From PALSA-607 sp036501485 (GTDB taxonomy: Bacteria; Actinomycetota; Actinomycetes; Acidothermales; Acidothermaceae): DNA of 64,000 nt. The position numbers were made by a program, and so were the translations under genes. The stretch covers positions 1-64,000 of the forward strand of contig DASYAG010000102.1 of NCBI GenBank assembly GCA_036501485.1. The letters are read 5' to 3'. Every line of letters starts with the position of its first letter. The first letter of the stretch is position 1. Positions 52,872-62,283 of this stretch are shown piece by piece. The notes under the pieces are model-generated. The model was not told the DNA's origin. It was given only the letters and a program-made list of their open reading frames with translations, and ran no database searches.

Positions 52872-53054
52872 TTAGACCAGTCGGCTGACCCGGCGGATGA
52901 GTTGACTGCCCTGGTCAAGGCGATCGGCGAACTGATTGGGCCCCCGACGCTCCCGCAGCTGTTGGGCCGCCACCGACATCAGTTTGCCGGCGACCGGCAC
53001 CGCAATCGCAATGACGAGGTCACGACGAAGGTTGAAAAGGCTTCTGATTCTCAC
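52872..53054 (-). CDS. Unrecognised 60-aa basic protein
   Basis: This short gene has a perfect AGGAGG 5 nt before a GTG start at 53054, and a rho-independent terminator about 90 nt after the stop. The protein begins MRIRSLFNLRRDLVIAIAVP and continues VAGKLMSVAAQQLRERRGPNQ. An amphipathic, moderately hydrophobic helix (about residues 13-32) is flanked by many Arg, suggesting membrane contact or nucleic-acid binding. No family is recognised. A longer frame runs to 53513 but lacks a good start. Confidence 0.72.
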   Translation of the reverse strand: MRIRSLFNLRRDLVIAIAVPVAGKLMSVAAQQLRERRGPNQFADRLDQGSQLIRRVSRLV

Positions 53055-53255
53055 GGTGACCTCCTGCCCACGGGCTGCCATTCTATTCGGGCGAGGGCGA
53101 GCATCTTGGCTCTTCCTATTCACGCCTAGCGGCTCTGCCCCAAGCGCCCCGCGCCGTGAGACACTTCGAGCGCGGAGCAGTGGCTCCTCGACCACCCCCC
53201 GCCATCCAGACCCCGTGGCGAAGACGTCGGCGTACGCGCCTGGAATGGATTCGCG

Positions 53256-54272
53256 GTGACTTCTCAGTCCGTTGACGTCCCCATCCGGCAAGGCAGCGAG
53301 TACGCGATGCTGTCGAGGATCGTGAAGGACGCAGGACTGCTCGAGCGCCGCAAGCTGTACTACTGGCTGCGGATCGCGCTCAACATCGTGATGGTCGCCT
53401 CCGCCGGATTCGCGCTTTACCTGGCGAACCACACCTGGTGGGTGCTGCTCGTCGCGGTGTACTTCGCGATCGTCTCGACTCAGCTCGCGTTCACCGGCCA
53501 TGAGGCCGGCCACCGACAGATGTTCCGCAGCCGCCAGGCAAACGAGCTGGCCGGCTACTTACACGGCAACCTGATGATCGGCTTGAGCTACGACTGGTGG
53601 GTCGACAAGCACAACCGGCACCACCGCAATCCCAACCAGGCCGAACTCGATCCCGACGTCGGCACGGGTGTCTTCGCGTTCAGCCGCGAAGAGGCCGCAA
53701 AGCGCGGTCGCATCGGTCGGTTCGCTGCCCGCTGGCAGTCGTTGTACTTCTTCCCGATCCTCACCCTCGAAGCTCTGAACCTCAAGATTGCAAGCATTCA
53801 AGCGGTGGCGAAGACCGGTGCGCGCAATCGCGGGGTCGAAGCGACGCTGCTCTTTATTCATGTCGCCGGCTACATCACGTTGCTGCTCTTCGCGATGTCG
53901 CCGCTTCAAGCGCTCGCCTTCCTCGGCGTGCACCAGGCCCTGTTCGGTGTCTACCTCGGCTGCTCGTTCGCGCCGAACCACAAGGGTATGAAGATGCTGA
54001 CGAAGGACGAGGAAATGGACTTCCTGCGCCGGCAAGTCCTAACCTCGCGCAATGTCACGGGTGGCGTGCCGGTCGGCATGTTGCTCGGCGGCCTGAACTG
54101 GCAGATCGAGCACCACCTGTTCCCCTCGATGCCGCGGCCGAACTTGCGCCGGGCGGTGCCGATCGTGCGGGAGTTCTGCGAAGCCCACGGCCTGCCATAC
54201 GCCGAGGCGTCGCTGTACCGCTCGTATCAGCTCGCCATGGGCCACCTGCACGACGTCGGCGCCAGCGCGTAA
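53256..54272 (+). CDS. Membrane fatty acid desaturase
   Basis: This 338-aa diiron membrane enzyme introduces a double bond into acyl chains. The three histidine boxes are HEAGH (82-86), HNRHH (119-123) and the QIEHHLFP box near residue 285. The Gln in the third box is typical of front-end/delta-6-like desaturases, but here without the fused cytochrome b5. Helices lie around 40-80 and 195-235. GTG start at 53256, with weak upstream signals. Confidence 0.92.
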   Translation: MTSQSVDVPIRQGSEYAMLSRIVKDAGLLERRKLYYWLRIALNIVMVASAGFALYLANHTWWVLLVAVYFAIVSTQLAFTGHEAGHRQMFRSRQANELAGYLHGNLMIGLSYDWWVDKHNRHHRNPNQAELDPDVGTGVFAFSREEAAKRGRIGRFAARWQSLYFFPILTLEALNLKIASIQAVAKTGARNRGVEATLLFIHVAGYITLLLFAMSPLQALAFLGVHQALFGVYLGCSFAPNHKGMKMLTKDEEMDFLRRQVLTSRNVTGGVPVGMLLGGLNWQIEHHLFPSMPRPNLRRAVPIVREFCEAHGLPYAEASLYRSYQLAMGHLHDVGASA

Positions 54273-54336
54273 AGCCTCGGTCGGACGCGCCTTTGATCGG
54301 ACGACGGGGGCTGGCCTCTCGTCGTAGGCTGGCTGC

Positions 54337-54576
54337 ATGTGCCGAAGCATCAAGACCCTGCGCCCGCCGTACACCGACGAGGCCACTCCAGAAGACGTCA
54401 CAGCCGCTGCGCTGCAGTACGTGCGAAAGATCGCCGGCATGCGCAAGCCCTCGGCGGCTAACCAGGAAGCCTTCGACGAAGCCGTTGCCGACATCGCCGC
54501 AGCGACCGAGCACCTGCTGGGCCACCTGCAACTGCGGCCTGCACCGCGACGCGAGCCGGCGTCGTCCGTCAGTTAG
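54337..54576 (+). CDS. DUF2277 domain-containing protein
   Basis: This 79-aa soluble protein starts MCRSIKTLRPPYTDEATPED and continues AALQYVRKIAGMRKPSAANQEAF, a near-complete match to the DUF2277 signature. Function is unknown. It is 64 nt after the desaturase and may share its transcript. Confidence 0.93.
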   Translation: MCRSIKTLRPPYTDEATPEDVTAAALQYVRKIAGMRKPSAANQEAFDEAVADIAAATEHLLGHLQLRPAPRREPASSVS

Positions 54577-54597
54577 GCGTCACTATCCCCAGACGGC

Positions 54598-56019
54598 TTA
54601 CTCGCTGTGGTCGCCCGCACTCGCGGTGCTGCTGCCGGCTTCGGCGCTGCCGATCCACACCGTCTTTGCGTTGCAGAATTCCTTGATGCCGTGGCTCGAC
54701 AATTCGCGGCCGTAACCGGAGTTACGAACACCACCGAACGGCAGTTCCGCGAATGACGTCGTCATGCCGTTGATGAAGACAGCACCGGCGTCAAGGCCGT
54801 TGATGAAGTACTCCTGCTCGTCCGCGGCGTTGGTCCAGGCGTTCGAGCCGAGACCGAACTCGGTGCCATTCGCGACTTCGAGAGCCTCCTCGCGCGAGTT
54901 CACCCGGTAGAGACCGGCGACCGGGCCGAAGACCTCCTCGGCATACATCTTCATGTCTGGTGTGAGGTCAGCGACCACAGTCGGCTGGTACCACCAACCC
55001 GGCTGGTCGAGGCGGGCGCCGCCGCACAGAACGGAGGCTCCCTTGGCAACCGCGTCGCGCACCTGCTCCTCGATGTCGGCGCGGCCCTGTTCGGTCGCCA
55101 GCGGGCCGATATCGGTGCCGGCCACCATCGGGTCGCCCACCCGCAACGCCGACATCTTTGCCACGAACGCCTCAGTAAAGGCGTCGTAGACGTCCGCGTG
55201 CACGATGAAGCGCTTTGCCGCGATGCACGACTGACCGTTGTTCTGGCAGCGAGCCGTCGTGGCGATCGCGGCGGCCGCGTCGATGTTGGCTGACGGCATC
55301 ACCACGAACGGGTCGCTGCCACCGAGCTCAAGCACGCTCTTCTTCAACTCGCGACCGGCCACCGCCGCGACCGCTCGGCCGGCAGCTTCGCTGCCGGTCA
55401 GCGTGACGGCCCTGACTCGGGGGTCGGAGATGACTGCCTCGACCTCGGCCGAGCCGATGAGCAACGTCTGGAACGACCCCTCAGGAAACCCGGCCCGCCG
55501 GAACAGGTCTTCGAGGAACAACGCGGATTGCGGCACGTTGCTCGCATGCTTGAGCAGCCCCACATTGCCGGCCATCAGGGCAGGCGCAGCGAACCGCATT
55601 GCCTGCCACAAAGGGAAATTCCAGGGCATGACCGCGAGTACCGGGCCAATCGGCTGGTAACGCACGAGCGCACCCGTGGCGCCAACCGGGGTTGGATCAA
55701 CGATCTCGTCGGCCAAGAACTCTTCGGCGTGGTCGGCGTAGTAACGGCAACCCTTGGCGCATTTCGCGACCTCGCCCTTCGCGCTCGCGAGTGTCTTGCC
55801 CATCTCGATTGTCATAGTGCGCGCGACGTCGTCAATCTCGGCGTCGAGAATGTCGGCAGCGGCCCGCATCCACGCCGCCCGCTGTGCAAACGAGGTGCGA
55901 CGCAGCACGTCATAGCCGCGATGGGCTCGCTCAAGGCGAACCTCGATCTCGTCGGGCGTCATGGGGTCGAACGCCTTGACGACCTCGCCGGTCGCAGGGT
56001 TGGTGGTCGCGATCGCCAT
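54598..56019 (-). CDS. gabD1: NADP-dependent succinate-semialdehyde dehydrogenase (GabD1 type)
   Basis: This 473-aa aldehyde dehydrogenase has the NAD(P)/catalytic motifs MPWNFPLWQAMRFAAPALMA, LTGSEAAGRAVA, the general-base Glu in LELGGSDPFVVM and the catalytic Cys in NNGQSCIAAKRFIVH. These agree closely with mycobacterial GabD1. It would oxidise succinic semialdehyde to succinate. The ATG at 56019 has GGAGG upstream and is preferred over a start 27 codons earlier. It follows the amidohydrolase gene by 61 nt. Confidence 0.92.
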   Translation of the reverse strand: MAIATTNPATGEVVKAFDPMTPDEIEVRLERAHRGYDVLRRTSFAQRAAWMRAAADILDAEIDDVARTMTIEMGKTLASAKGEVAKCAKGCRYYADHAEEFLADEIVDPTPVGATGALVRYQPIGPVLAVMPWNFPLWQAMRFAAPALMAGNVGLLKHASNVPQSALFLEDLFRRAGFPEGSFQTLLIGSAEVEAVISDPRVRAVTLTGSEAAGRAVAAVAGRELKKSVLELGGSDPFVVMPSANIDAAAAIATTARCQNNGQSCIAAKRFIVHADVYDAFTEAFVAKMSALRVGDPMVAGTDIGPLATEQGRADIEEQVRDAVAKGASVLCGGARLDQPGWWYQPTVVADLTPDMKMYAEEVFGPVAGLYRVNSREEALEVANGTEFGLGSNAWTNAADEQEYFINGLDAGAVFINGMTTSFAELPFGGVRNSGYGRELSSHGIKEFCNAKTVWIGSAEAGSSTASAGDHSE

Positions 56020-56080
56020 GGGGGGTCGCCTCCGGTTGGAACGCTTATCAGCTGGACGTGTCAGTCTGGAAACTGCCAGA

Positions 56081-57304
56081 TTACCGGTCTTTGCCGGCAA
56101 CCCGTTGGCCGTCTTTCCAGACCTGCAAGACGCGATCAGCGAGGCCGGTCATGTCATCAAGACTGCCGCTCAAGACCACCATGTCCGCGCGCTTGCCGGG
56201 CTCGATCGTGCCGCGGTCGTGGTCGACACCGAGCAGCCGCGCCGCCTCCGACGTCGTCGCAACGAGCGCCTGCGCTGGCGTCATTCCGCATTGGGTCATG
56301 AGGTCGAGTTCGCGCAGGTTCTGCCCGTGCGGCCCGACGCCGCTATCGGTACCCATCGCGATCTTCACCCCGGCCTCGATGGCATTCGTCACCGCACGAC
56401 GATGAACGTCGATTACCGCATGGGCCTTCTCGATCACGACCGCAGGAACCTGTCCACCGGCGGATACCAGTTCAAGCACCGCCGCCGGAGCCGACAACGT
56501 CGGCACCAGCCAGGTGCCGTGTTCAAGCATCATGGAAATGCCCTCATCGTCGAGGTACACCCCGTGCTCGATCGAACGGATTCCGCTGCGTACCGCGTTC
56601 TTGATGCCGTCGACACCTTGCGCGTGCGCCATCACGAAGAGGCCGGCTGCGGTGGCCTCTTCGACCAGCACCGCAAGTTCGACCTCGCGAAAATGCGCGT
56701 GTCGCGGGTCGTCGCGCGGTGACAGCACGCCGCCCGACGTGAACACTTTGATGACGTCTGCGCCGGCTCTGATCAGTTCTCGAACTTTGCGACGCATCTC
56801 GTCAGGACCGTCGACGATGCCACTCGGCCGGCCCGGGTGGGTCGGCATCAGCTCAACGCAGTTGCCGGACGCCATCCAGCCATCGCCGTGGCCGCCCGTT
56901 TGGCTGATCGCGGTCACCGAAATTTGCATACGCGGACCAGGAATTAAGCCACGTTCGACCGCTTGCTGCACACCCAGATCTGCGCCGTGCGCATCGCGAA
57001 TCGTGGTGATGCCGACGTCAAGGGTACGTCGCAGATTCTCGACCGCTTCATAGAACTGGAATGAGAACGGCCGCTGTAGCAACGACATGTAGTCGAAGCC
57101 CGACACCGTGACATGTGTGTGGCAATCGAAGAAACCCGGAACGAGAGCCGCACCTTCGAGGTCGACGCGCACATCGGCGTCCATCTCATCGCCGTTGCCC
57201 TGACTTACACCGGCGATACGGTCGCCCTCGATGACGATGGCACCATGCGCGGCTGGGGCGCCGGTGCCGTCAAAGACGACACCGTTTACGAAGAGGGTCC
57301 GCAC
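56081..57304 (-). CDS. Amidohydrolase family protein (imidazolonepropionase/prolidase-like)
   Basis: This 407-aa metal-dependent hydrolase has the HxH motif in FFDCHTHVT, then a probable metal-binding Lys in GADVIKVFTSGGV. Later come HAQG, SIEHGVYLDDEG and the Asp in MGTDSGVGPHG. The substrate is unknown; relatives include Xaa-Arg/Lys dipeptidases and other cyclic amidases. The GTG at 57304 overlaps the stop of the preceding small gene by one nt (TAGTG), so they are coupled. Confidence 0.88.
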   Translation of the reverse strand: MRTLFVNGVVFDGTGAPAAHGAIVIEGDRIAGVSQGNGDEMDADVRVDLEGAALVPGFFDCHTHVTVSGFDYMSLLQRPFSFQFYEAVENLRRTLDVGITTIRDAHGADLGVQQAVERGLIPGPRMQISVTAISQTGGHGDGWMASGNCVELMPTHPGRPSGIVDGPDEMRRKVRELIRAGADVIKVFTSGGVLSPRDDPRHAHFREVELAVLVEEATAAGLFVMAHAQGVDGIKNAVRSGIRSIEHGVYLDDEGISMMLEHGTWLVPTLSAPAAVLELVSAGGQVPAVVIEKAHAVIDVHRRAVTNAIEAGVKIAMGTDSGVGPHGQNLRELDLMTQCGMTPAQALVATTSEAARLLGVDHDRGTIEPGKRADMVVLSGSLDDMTGLADRVLQVWKDGQRVAGKDR

Positions 57305-57513
57305 TACAGCTTGGTAAGCCGGGGGTACGGAGCGACCAAGCGCTCCTGCCGCGGACCGAAGTCGACCAGAACCGCGACGTCGGGCTCGACGCCAATCACG
57401 CAACCCAGGCCGTACCTGTCGTGGCTCACCCGATCGTTCACCGCGAACACCTCGACCGGCCGGGCGACCGTGATCACGTTGAAGGGGCTACCGGGCAGCG
57501 GACGCCGGATCAC
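57304..57513 (-). CDS. Small protein with UvrD C-terminal (Tudor-like) fold
   Basis: In this 69-aa protein residues 22-55 (VFAVNDRVSHDRYGLGCVIGVEPDVAVLVDFG) closely resemble the C-terminal Tudor-like domain of UvrD/PcrA, which contacts RNA polymerase. Here it exists on its own. Its stop overlaps the amidohydrolase start. It starts with GTG at 57513, and internal starts are possible. The role is unknown, perhaps RNA polymerase or DNA-repair binding. Confidence 0.75.
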   Translation of the reverse strand: MIRRPLPGSPFNVITVARPVEVFAVNDRVSHDRYGLGCVIGVEPDVAVLVDFGPRQERLVAPYPRLTKL

Positions 57514-57615
57514 GGCGTGGTCCTGTTCATTCCCCTCAGTATTGGTCCTGGACCGGTCGCTTGTCGCGGGAAGGCCCGATATTCCGCCCCGAGATAGCCC
57601 TTAATAGCCAGGCGA

Positions 57616-59667
57616 TCAGGAGAGAGCCCGAAGCGGGACGCCGACCTGGTGCCGGTCGCGGCGCTGCCTCGCGATCCATGCACTGGCGGTCGCGGCGTCC
57701 ATCGGCAGGCCAACCAACCAGCCCTGCGCCTGATCGCAACCGAGCGCTTTCAGACGCTCGAGTACGTCGGTCGTTTCGACGCCCTCGGCGACCACTGTGA
57801 GGTTGAGAGCGTGCGCAAGTTCGACGATCGATCCGACGATGGTGGCGTCGGCCTCGGAGTCGCCGATTCTCGACACGAACGATTGGTCGATCTTCAGCTC
57901 GCAGACGGGCACCCGCTTCAGCAGGGTCAAAGACGAGTAGCCGGTGCCAAAGTCGTCGAGGCTGATGTGCACCCCAGTAGCGACGAGTTCGCTCAGGACC
58001 TTCGCGCCACGGTCGTAGTCGGCGACTAACCGACGTTCGGTGATCTCCAGCATGAGTGTCTCGGGAACGACGCGATGGCGGCGGAGCGCGGCAGCGACTC
58101 GATCAGCGAAGCCGTAGTCGAGCAAGTCACGCACGCTGATGTTGACGGCCATGATGAGACCCGAGCCGCCGGCGTCCAACTGTGCTCGCATGCCGAGCGC
58201 CTGGTCGATCAGCAGATCGGTGAGCCGCGGCATCAGCCCGGATTGCTCGGCGAGCGGGATGAACTGGTCGGGCATGACCAGACCCAACGTCGGGTGGTGC
58301 CACCGGACTAAGGCCTCGACGCCAAGCACCTCGCCGGTCGTCAACGAGATCTTCGGCTGGTAGTAAAGCTCGAGCTGCCCGATCTCGACGGCGTGCCGCA
58401 GCTCACCGAGCAGACCCAACCTGGCGAGTGAGTTGGTGTCCTTCTCGACGTCATAGACCGCAACCCCGCCACCGGATGACTTCGCGACGTACATGGCCAC
58501 GTCAGCACGGCGATGCAGTTGATCGAAGTCGTCGCCGTGATCGGGGAACAGCGCGATGCCGAGGCTCGCATCGAGATCGACCATCGTGCCGTCAAACGAG
58601 ATCGGTTCGTGCAGCGTCGCGCGAATGCGCTCCGCCACCTCGATCACCGTTGCCTCGTCGTTGAGGTCGTGGAGCAGAATCGCGAACTCGTCGCCGCCCA
58701 ACCTCGCGACGAGATCGCCCGGACGGACCGCGTCTTGCACACGCGCTGCGACGACCTGCAACACGCGATCCCCGACCGGGTGGCCGAGTGTGTCGTTGAT
58801 GTCCTTGAACCTGTCGAGGTCGAGCAGCACCAACGCGACCCGGCCGTCGGTGAGCTGGAGCTCATTCAGAAGCTCGCCGGTGCGAGCCATCAGCAACTTG
58901 CGGTTGGCCAGACCGGTCAGCGCGTCATGCAGCGACTGCTGCTCGCGCTCGAGTGAAATCGACGCCGTCTTGTAGACGAGGAAGAGCGGCAGTATCAGCA
59001 GCGGGATCAGTTGCCATGCATGAATAGCGACCACCGCGATGACCGGCGACAGGGCGATCACGGCCATCGTGGTCGAGGTGTAGTACCAGAACTCGTCGAT
59101 GATCTCGGCCCACAGCGTGGTGCCGCGGCGAATCGAGATGATGATGCCGACCAGCACCAGGTTCATCAGGTGGTAGACGACGGCCGCAACCACGAGCCCC
59201 AGCAGCGTTCCGCCGGTCACCTCGTGCGGCTGAGCAAGCGACGGCGATATGCCGAACAACCCAAGTACCAGCGAGGCGGTCGCCAGGCAGATCGCGTACT
59301 GCCCTGCATTGAAGATCACCCGCCACCACGACTTGCGCATGAGTACTTCACGCATGGAGATGCCGGCGAACTGCAAGATGATGGCCGGGGCGGGGCCCCA
59401 GATGAGCAAGATGGCGAAGACGAAGGCGGTGCTCAGACTGACACCGTCGGGGTCGTACGACCCGCTGGCCACCACGGGGCGCAACTCGCCCAGCACGAGG
59501 AGCGCAGCGACAAGCACGAAGGCGCTCGTCGACCCAGTCAAGTGATCGTGGGTCAGCGCGCGGGCGCTCAGGACGATGAGGGAACCGGACGCGAGAAAGA
59601 TCAGCGTGAGGTAGGCCCACCACGCAATCCAGCCGCGACTAGGCGTTTCCTCCGCCGGGGACGCCAC
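57616..59667 (-). CDS. Membrane c-di-GMP signalling protein (GGDEF-EAL)
   Basis: This 683-aa protein has about eight hydrophobic segments (residues 15-240) forming a sensor. A GGDEF domain (about 250-405) has intact RLGGDEF. An EAL domain (about 420-670) has GVEALVRW, MLEITERRL, LDDFGTGYSSL and VVAEGVET. Both active sites look intact, so it could make or degrade c-di-GMP. The GTG at 59667 has GAGG 6 nt upstream. A TTG two codons earlier also fits. Confidence 0.93.
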   Translation of the reverse strand: MASPAEETPSRGWIAWWAYLTLIFLASGSLIVLSARALTHDHLTGSTSAFVLVAALLVLGELRPVVASGSYDPDGVSLSTAFVFAILLIWGPAPAIILQFAGISMREVLMRKSWWRVIFNAGQYAICLATASLVLGLFGISPSLAQPHEVTGGTLLGLVVAAVVYHLMNLVLVGIIISIRRGTTLWAEIIDEFWYYTSTTMAVIALSPVIAVVAIHAWQLIPLLILPLFLVYKTASISLEREQQSLHDALTGLANRKLLMARTGELLNELQLTDGRVALVLLDLDRFKDINDTLGHPVGDRVLQVVAARVQDAVRPGDLVARLGGDEFAILLHDLNDEATVIEVAERIRATLHEPISFDGTMVDLDASLGIALFPDHGDDFDQLHRRADVAMYVAKSSGGGVAVYDVEKDTNSLARLGLLGELRHAVEIGQLELYYQPKISLTTGEVLGVEALVRWHHPTLGLVMPDQFIPLAEQSGLMPRLTDLLIDQALGMRAQLDAGGSGLIMAVNISVRDLLDYGFADRVAAALRRHRVVPETLMLEITERRLVADYDRGAKVLSELVATGVHISLDDFGTGYSSLTLLKRVPVCELKIDQSFVSRIGDSEADATIVGSIVELAHALNLTVVAEGVETTDVLERLKALGCDQAQGWLVGLPMDAATASAWIARQRRDRHQVGVPLRALS

Positions 59668-59862
59668 GCACAACCTCTTTCCCTGTCACCGAGCTCTTTC
59701 CCGCATCACCGAGCCTTACAGGAGGTATCGGTACGCCCAGCCTGGGCTGAAGGCCATTTGGCTCGGCCACCCGCCCGCCGCCGGTTCTGAAGAGGCTGTG
59801 GCGTTGGTGAACGGCTGTGGACTGCTCGGCCGGGTGTCCGCCCCTTAGGCCATGCTCGGGGA

Positions 59863-61998
59863 GTGACGCAGACTCGAGTCGACCCCGACCAGCTCCCGGC
59901 GGTCGCCACCAGGGTGCTGCGCGAGCTCGCCGGGCCAAGCGCTGTTCTTCGTCCCGATCAGCTGGCTGCAGCGCAAGCCCTGGTTTGCGACGGCCGCCGG
60001 GTGCTGTGCGTGCAGGCAACCGGGTGGGGCAAGTCCGCGGTCTACTGGATCGCTGCGGCCGCGCTGCGGGCTGCCGGGTCGGGGCCCATCCTGGTCATCT
60101 CCCCGCTGCTGGCCCTGATGCGCGATCAGGTTGCCGCGGCGCAGCGGGCCGGCCTGCGTGCGGTCACGCTCAACTCCGCCAATGTCGATGACTGGGCCGC
60201 TATCGAGAAGCGGTTGGCCGATGATGAGGTCGATGTTCTGCTGACCTCCCCCGAGCGCCTCGCATCTGCGCGCTTCGCCGAGTCCGTACTGCCGAACCTG
60301 CTCGAACGTCTTGGCATGTTGGTCATCGACGAGGCGCACTGCGTTTCCGACTGGGGTTTCGACTTTCGGCCCGACTACCAGCGACTGACCCGGCTGCTCA
60401 CCAGCACCCGCGCCGACCTGCCGGTCCTGGCAACGACAGCCACCGCGAACGACCGGGTCACCCGCGACGTCGCCGACCAACTCGCAACTGGCCACGCGGT
60501 CGCGCCGCTGGTATTGCGCGGCACGTTGGCTCGCTCGTCGTTGCAGCTGGGCGTCGTCCCTGGGCTTTCGGCGTTGCAGCGGTACGCGTGGGTGGCCGCC
60601 GCTCTCGACCGGCTCGACGGATCCGGAATCGTCTACGTGCTGACCGTGGCAGACACGGTGCGCCTTGCCGACTTTCTTACCTCGCGCGGTCATGCCGTCG
60701 CGGCCTACTCGGGCCAACTCGACACCGGTGAACGTGAACGCATCGAAGACCAACTACAACGCAACGAGATCAAGGCCGTCGTCTCGACGTCCGCGTTGGG
60801 CATGGGCTACGACAAGCCCGACCTCGCGTTCTGCCTGCACGTTGGTTCTCCCGCATCGCCGGTTGCCTACTACCAGCAAGTCGGGCGTGCCGGTCGCGCG
60901 CTCGACACGGCAGTCGCGGTGCTGCTGCCTGCCGAAACCGACGATCGGGTCTGGGCCTATTTCGCCGACGCCTCAACACCGGATCCCGCACTGGCAGCCT
61001 CGGTGCTGTCGGCGTTAAGCGCCGCTGCCGAGCCGCTGTCGTTGCCGAAACTCGAGGAGGCCACCGGTTCTCGGCGCGGCCGACTCGAGGCGCTGCTGAA
61101 GATCCTCGCTGTCGGCGGTGCTCTGCGGCGGGTCGGCGCGGGGTGGCAAGCGACCGGCGAACCGTGGGTTTTCGACGAAGAGCGGTATGCCGCGTTGGCG
61201 GCGGCTCGCGCCACCGAGGCCGGCATCATGCGCAACTACGCAGCCGGCAGCGGCTGCCTCATGTCGTTTCTGCGACTCTCCCTTGACGACCCGCACGCTG
61301 GCGTTCCGTGCGGCGTCTGCTCGGTGTGCACTGGAGTGCTGCCCGCAGGGCTCGCGTTCTCGCCCTCCCAGTCCGACGTCGACACCGCGCGCGTCTTTGC
61401 TCGCGGTATCGATGTCGTGATCGAGCCGCGCAAGCTCTGGCCGACAGGCTCTGTCGATCGCCATGGTGCGGCCCGAAAGGGCCGCATCGGCAACGTCCTG
61501 GCCGACGGCCGAGCCCTCGCATTCGCCGACGACCCCGGCTGGGCGGATCTCGTCGTCCCACTGACTCGCGAGGGAGCACCCGACCGCGAGCTGTCGCCCG
61601 AGGTTGCGGCCGGAGTCGTCGAACTGCTCGCACGATGGGCACGGCAGTGGCCAGCCCGGCCGACGACCGTCGTCGTGATCCCGTCCCGGACCCATCCCTT
61701 GCTGATCAGCTCGCTAGCCCGCCACATTGCCGACGTCGGCCGCCTCAACCTCGTCGACGCCTTGGAGTTGCGCGGCCCGCGGCCGGCGTCCGGCGTCGCG
61801 TCGGGGCCGCGCGTTGTGGCCGTGACCGCGGGTCTGTTGCCCGCAGCCGGCCTTGCTGAAGGCTCGCTGCCGAGCGGCCCGATCCTGCTCGTCGACGATG
61901 TCTACAGTTCCGGTTGGACCATGACGGTTGCGGCGTCACTGCTCGACGAACTCGGGGCCAGCGCCGTCTACCCGCTGGTCTTGCACCGCCGCCCGTAG
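59863..61998 (+). CDS. RecQ-family DNA helicase fused to a phosphoribosyltransferase-like domain
   Basis: This 711-aa protein has a RecQ core: Walker A TGWGKS (53-58), DEAH (156-159) in VIDEAHCVSDWGFDFRPDYQ, ATTATAN and YYQQVGRAGR. A zinc knuckle follows near 470-500 (GSGCLMSFL...CGVCSVC). The HRDC domain is absent. The C-terminal part (about 590-711) is PRTase-like, with VVVIPSRTHPLL and the PRPP-type loop GPILLVDDVYSSGWTMTVAA, as in ComF. GTG start. It probably remodels DNA; the PRTase substrate is unknown. Confidence 0.9.
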   Translation: MTQTRVDPDQLPAVATRVLRELAGPSAVLRPDQLAAAQALVCDGRRVLCVQATGWGKSAVYWIAAAALRAAGSGPILVISPLLALMRDQVAAAQRAGLRAVTLNSANVDDWAAIEKRLADDEVDVLLTSPERLASARFAESVLPNLLERLGMLVIDEAHCVSDWGFDFRPDYQRLTRLLTSTRADLPVLATTATANDRVTRDVADQLATGHAVAPLVLRGTLARSSLQLGVVPGLSALQRYAWVAAALDRLDGSGIVYVLTVADTVRLADFLTSRGHAVAAYSGQLDTGERERIEDQLQRNEIKAVVSTSALGMGYDKPDLAFCLHVGSPASPVAYYQQVGRAGRALDTAVAVLLPAETDDRVWAYFADASTPDPALAASVLSALSAAAEPLSLPKLEEATGSRRGRLEALLKILAVGGALRRVGAGWQATGEPWVFDEERYAALAAARATEAGIMRNYAAGSGCLMSFLRLSLDDPHAGVPCGVCSVCTGVLPAGLAFSPSQSDVDTARVFARGIDVVIEPRKLWPTGSVDRHGAARKGRIGNVLADGRALAFADDPGWADLVVPLTREGAPDRELSPEVAAGVVELLARWARQWPARPTTVVVIPSRTHPLLISSLARHIADVGRLNLVDALELRGPRPASGVASGPRVVAVTAGLLPAAGLAEGSLPSGPILLVDDVYSSGWTMTVAASLLDELGASAVYPLVLHRRP

Positions 61999-62055
61999 GG
62001 TGGTCGCTGAGCAAACACCCGGACACCTTGGATCCCGACACCCTAAAGAGGTCAC

Positions 62056-62277
62056 ATGGCCGACGACGACCTACTTTCACGCATCTCCGAACTCGTGGCT
62101 GAAGAACACCACCTGACCGGCACTGATGGCGCTGCTGATCGCCGCCGGCAAATCGAGGAGCAGCTCGACCAGTGCTGGGACCTGTTGCGGCAGCGCCAGG
62201 CCAAGCGCGAATTCGGCGAAGACCCGAATCAGGCTGCGGCTCGGCCCATCTCCGAAGTCGAGCACTACCAGCAATAA
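62056..62277 (+). CDS. DUF2630 family protein
   Basis: This 73-aa acidic helical protein shows LLSRISELVAEEH and EEQLDQCWDLLRQRQAKREFGEDP, which define DUF2630. Function is unknown. It lies 57 nt after the helicase gene in the same direction, and its stop is 6 nt from that of the convergent dusB gene. Confidence 0.93.
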   Translation: MADDDLLSRISELVAEEHHLTGTDGAADRRRQIEEQLDQCWDLLRQRQAKREFGEDPNQAAARPISEVEHYQQ

Positions 62278-62283
62278 CGAGCG

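Noticed and set aside
53055..53513. Long N-terminal extension of the 60-aa gene (213-aa frame)
   Set aside because: The extension overlaps the desaturase start antisense, has no ribosome binding site, and the AGGAGG site sits exactly before the internal GTG.
53597..54715. 372-aa forward open frame overlapping desaturase, DUF2277 and gabD1
   Set aside because: Arg/Ser/Pro-rich translation in another frame of genes with intact histidine boxes.
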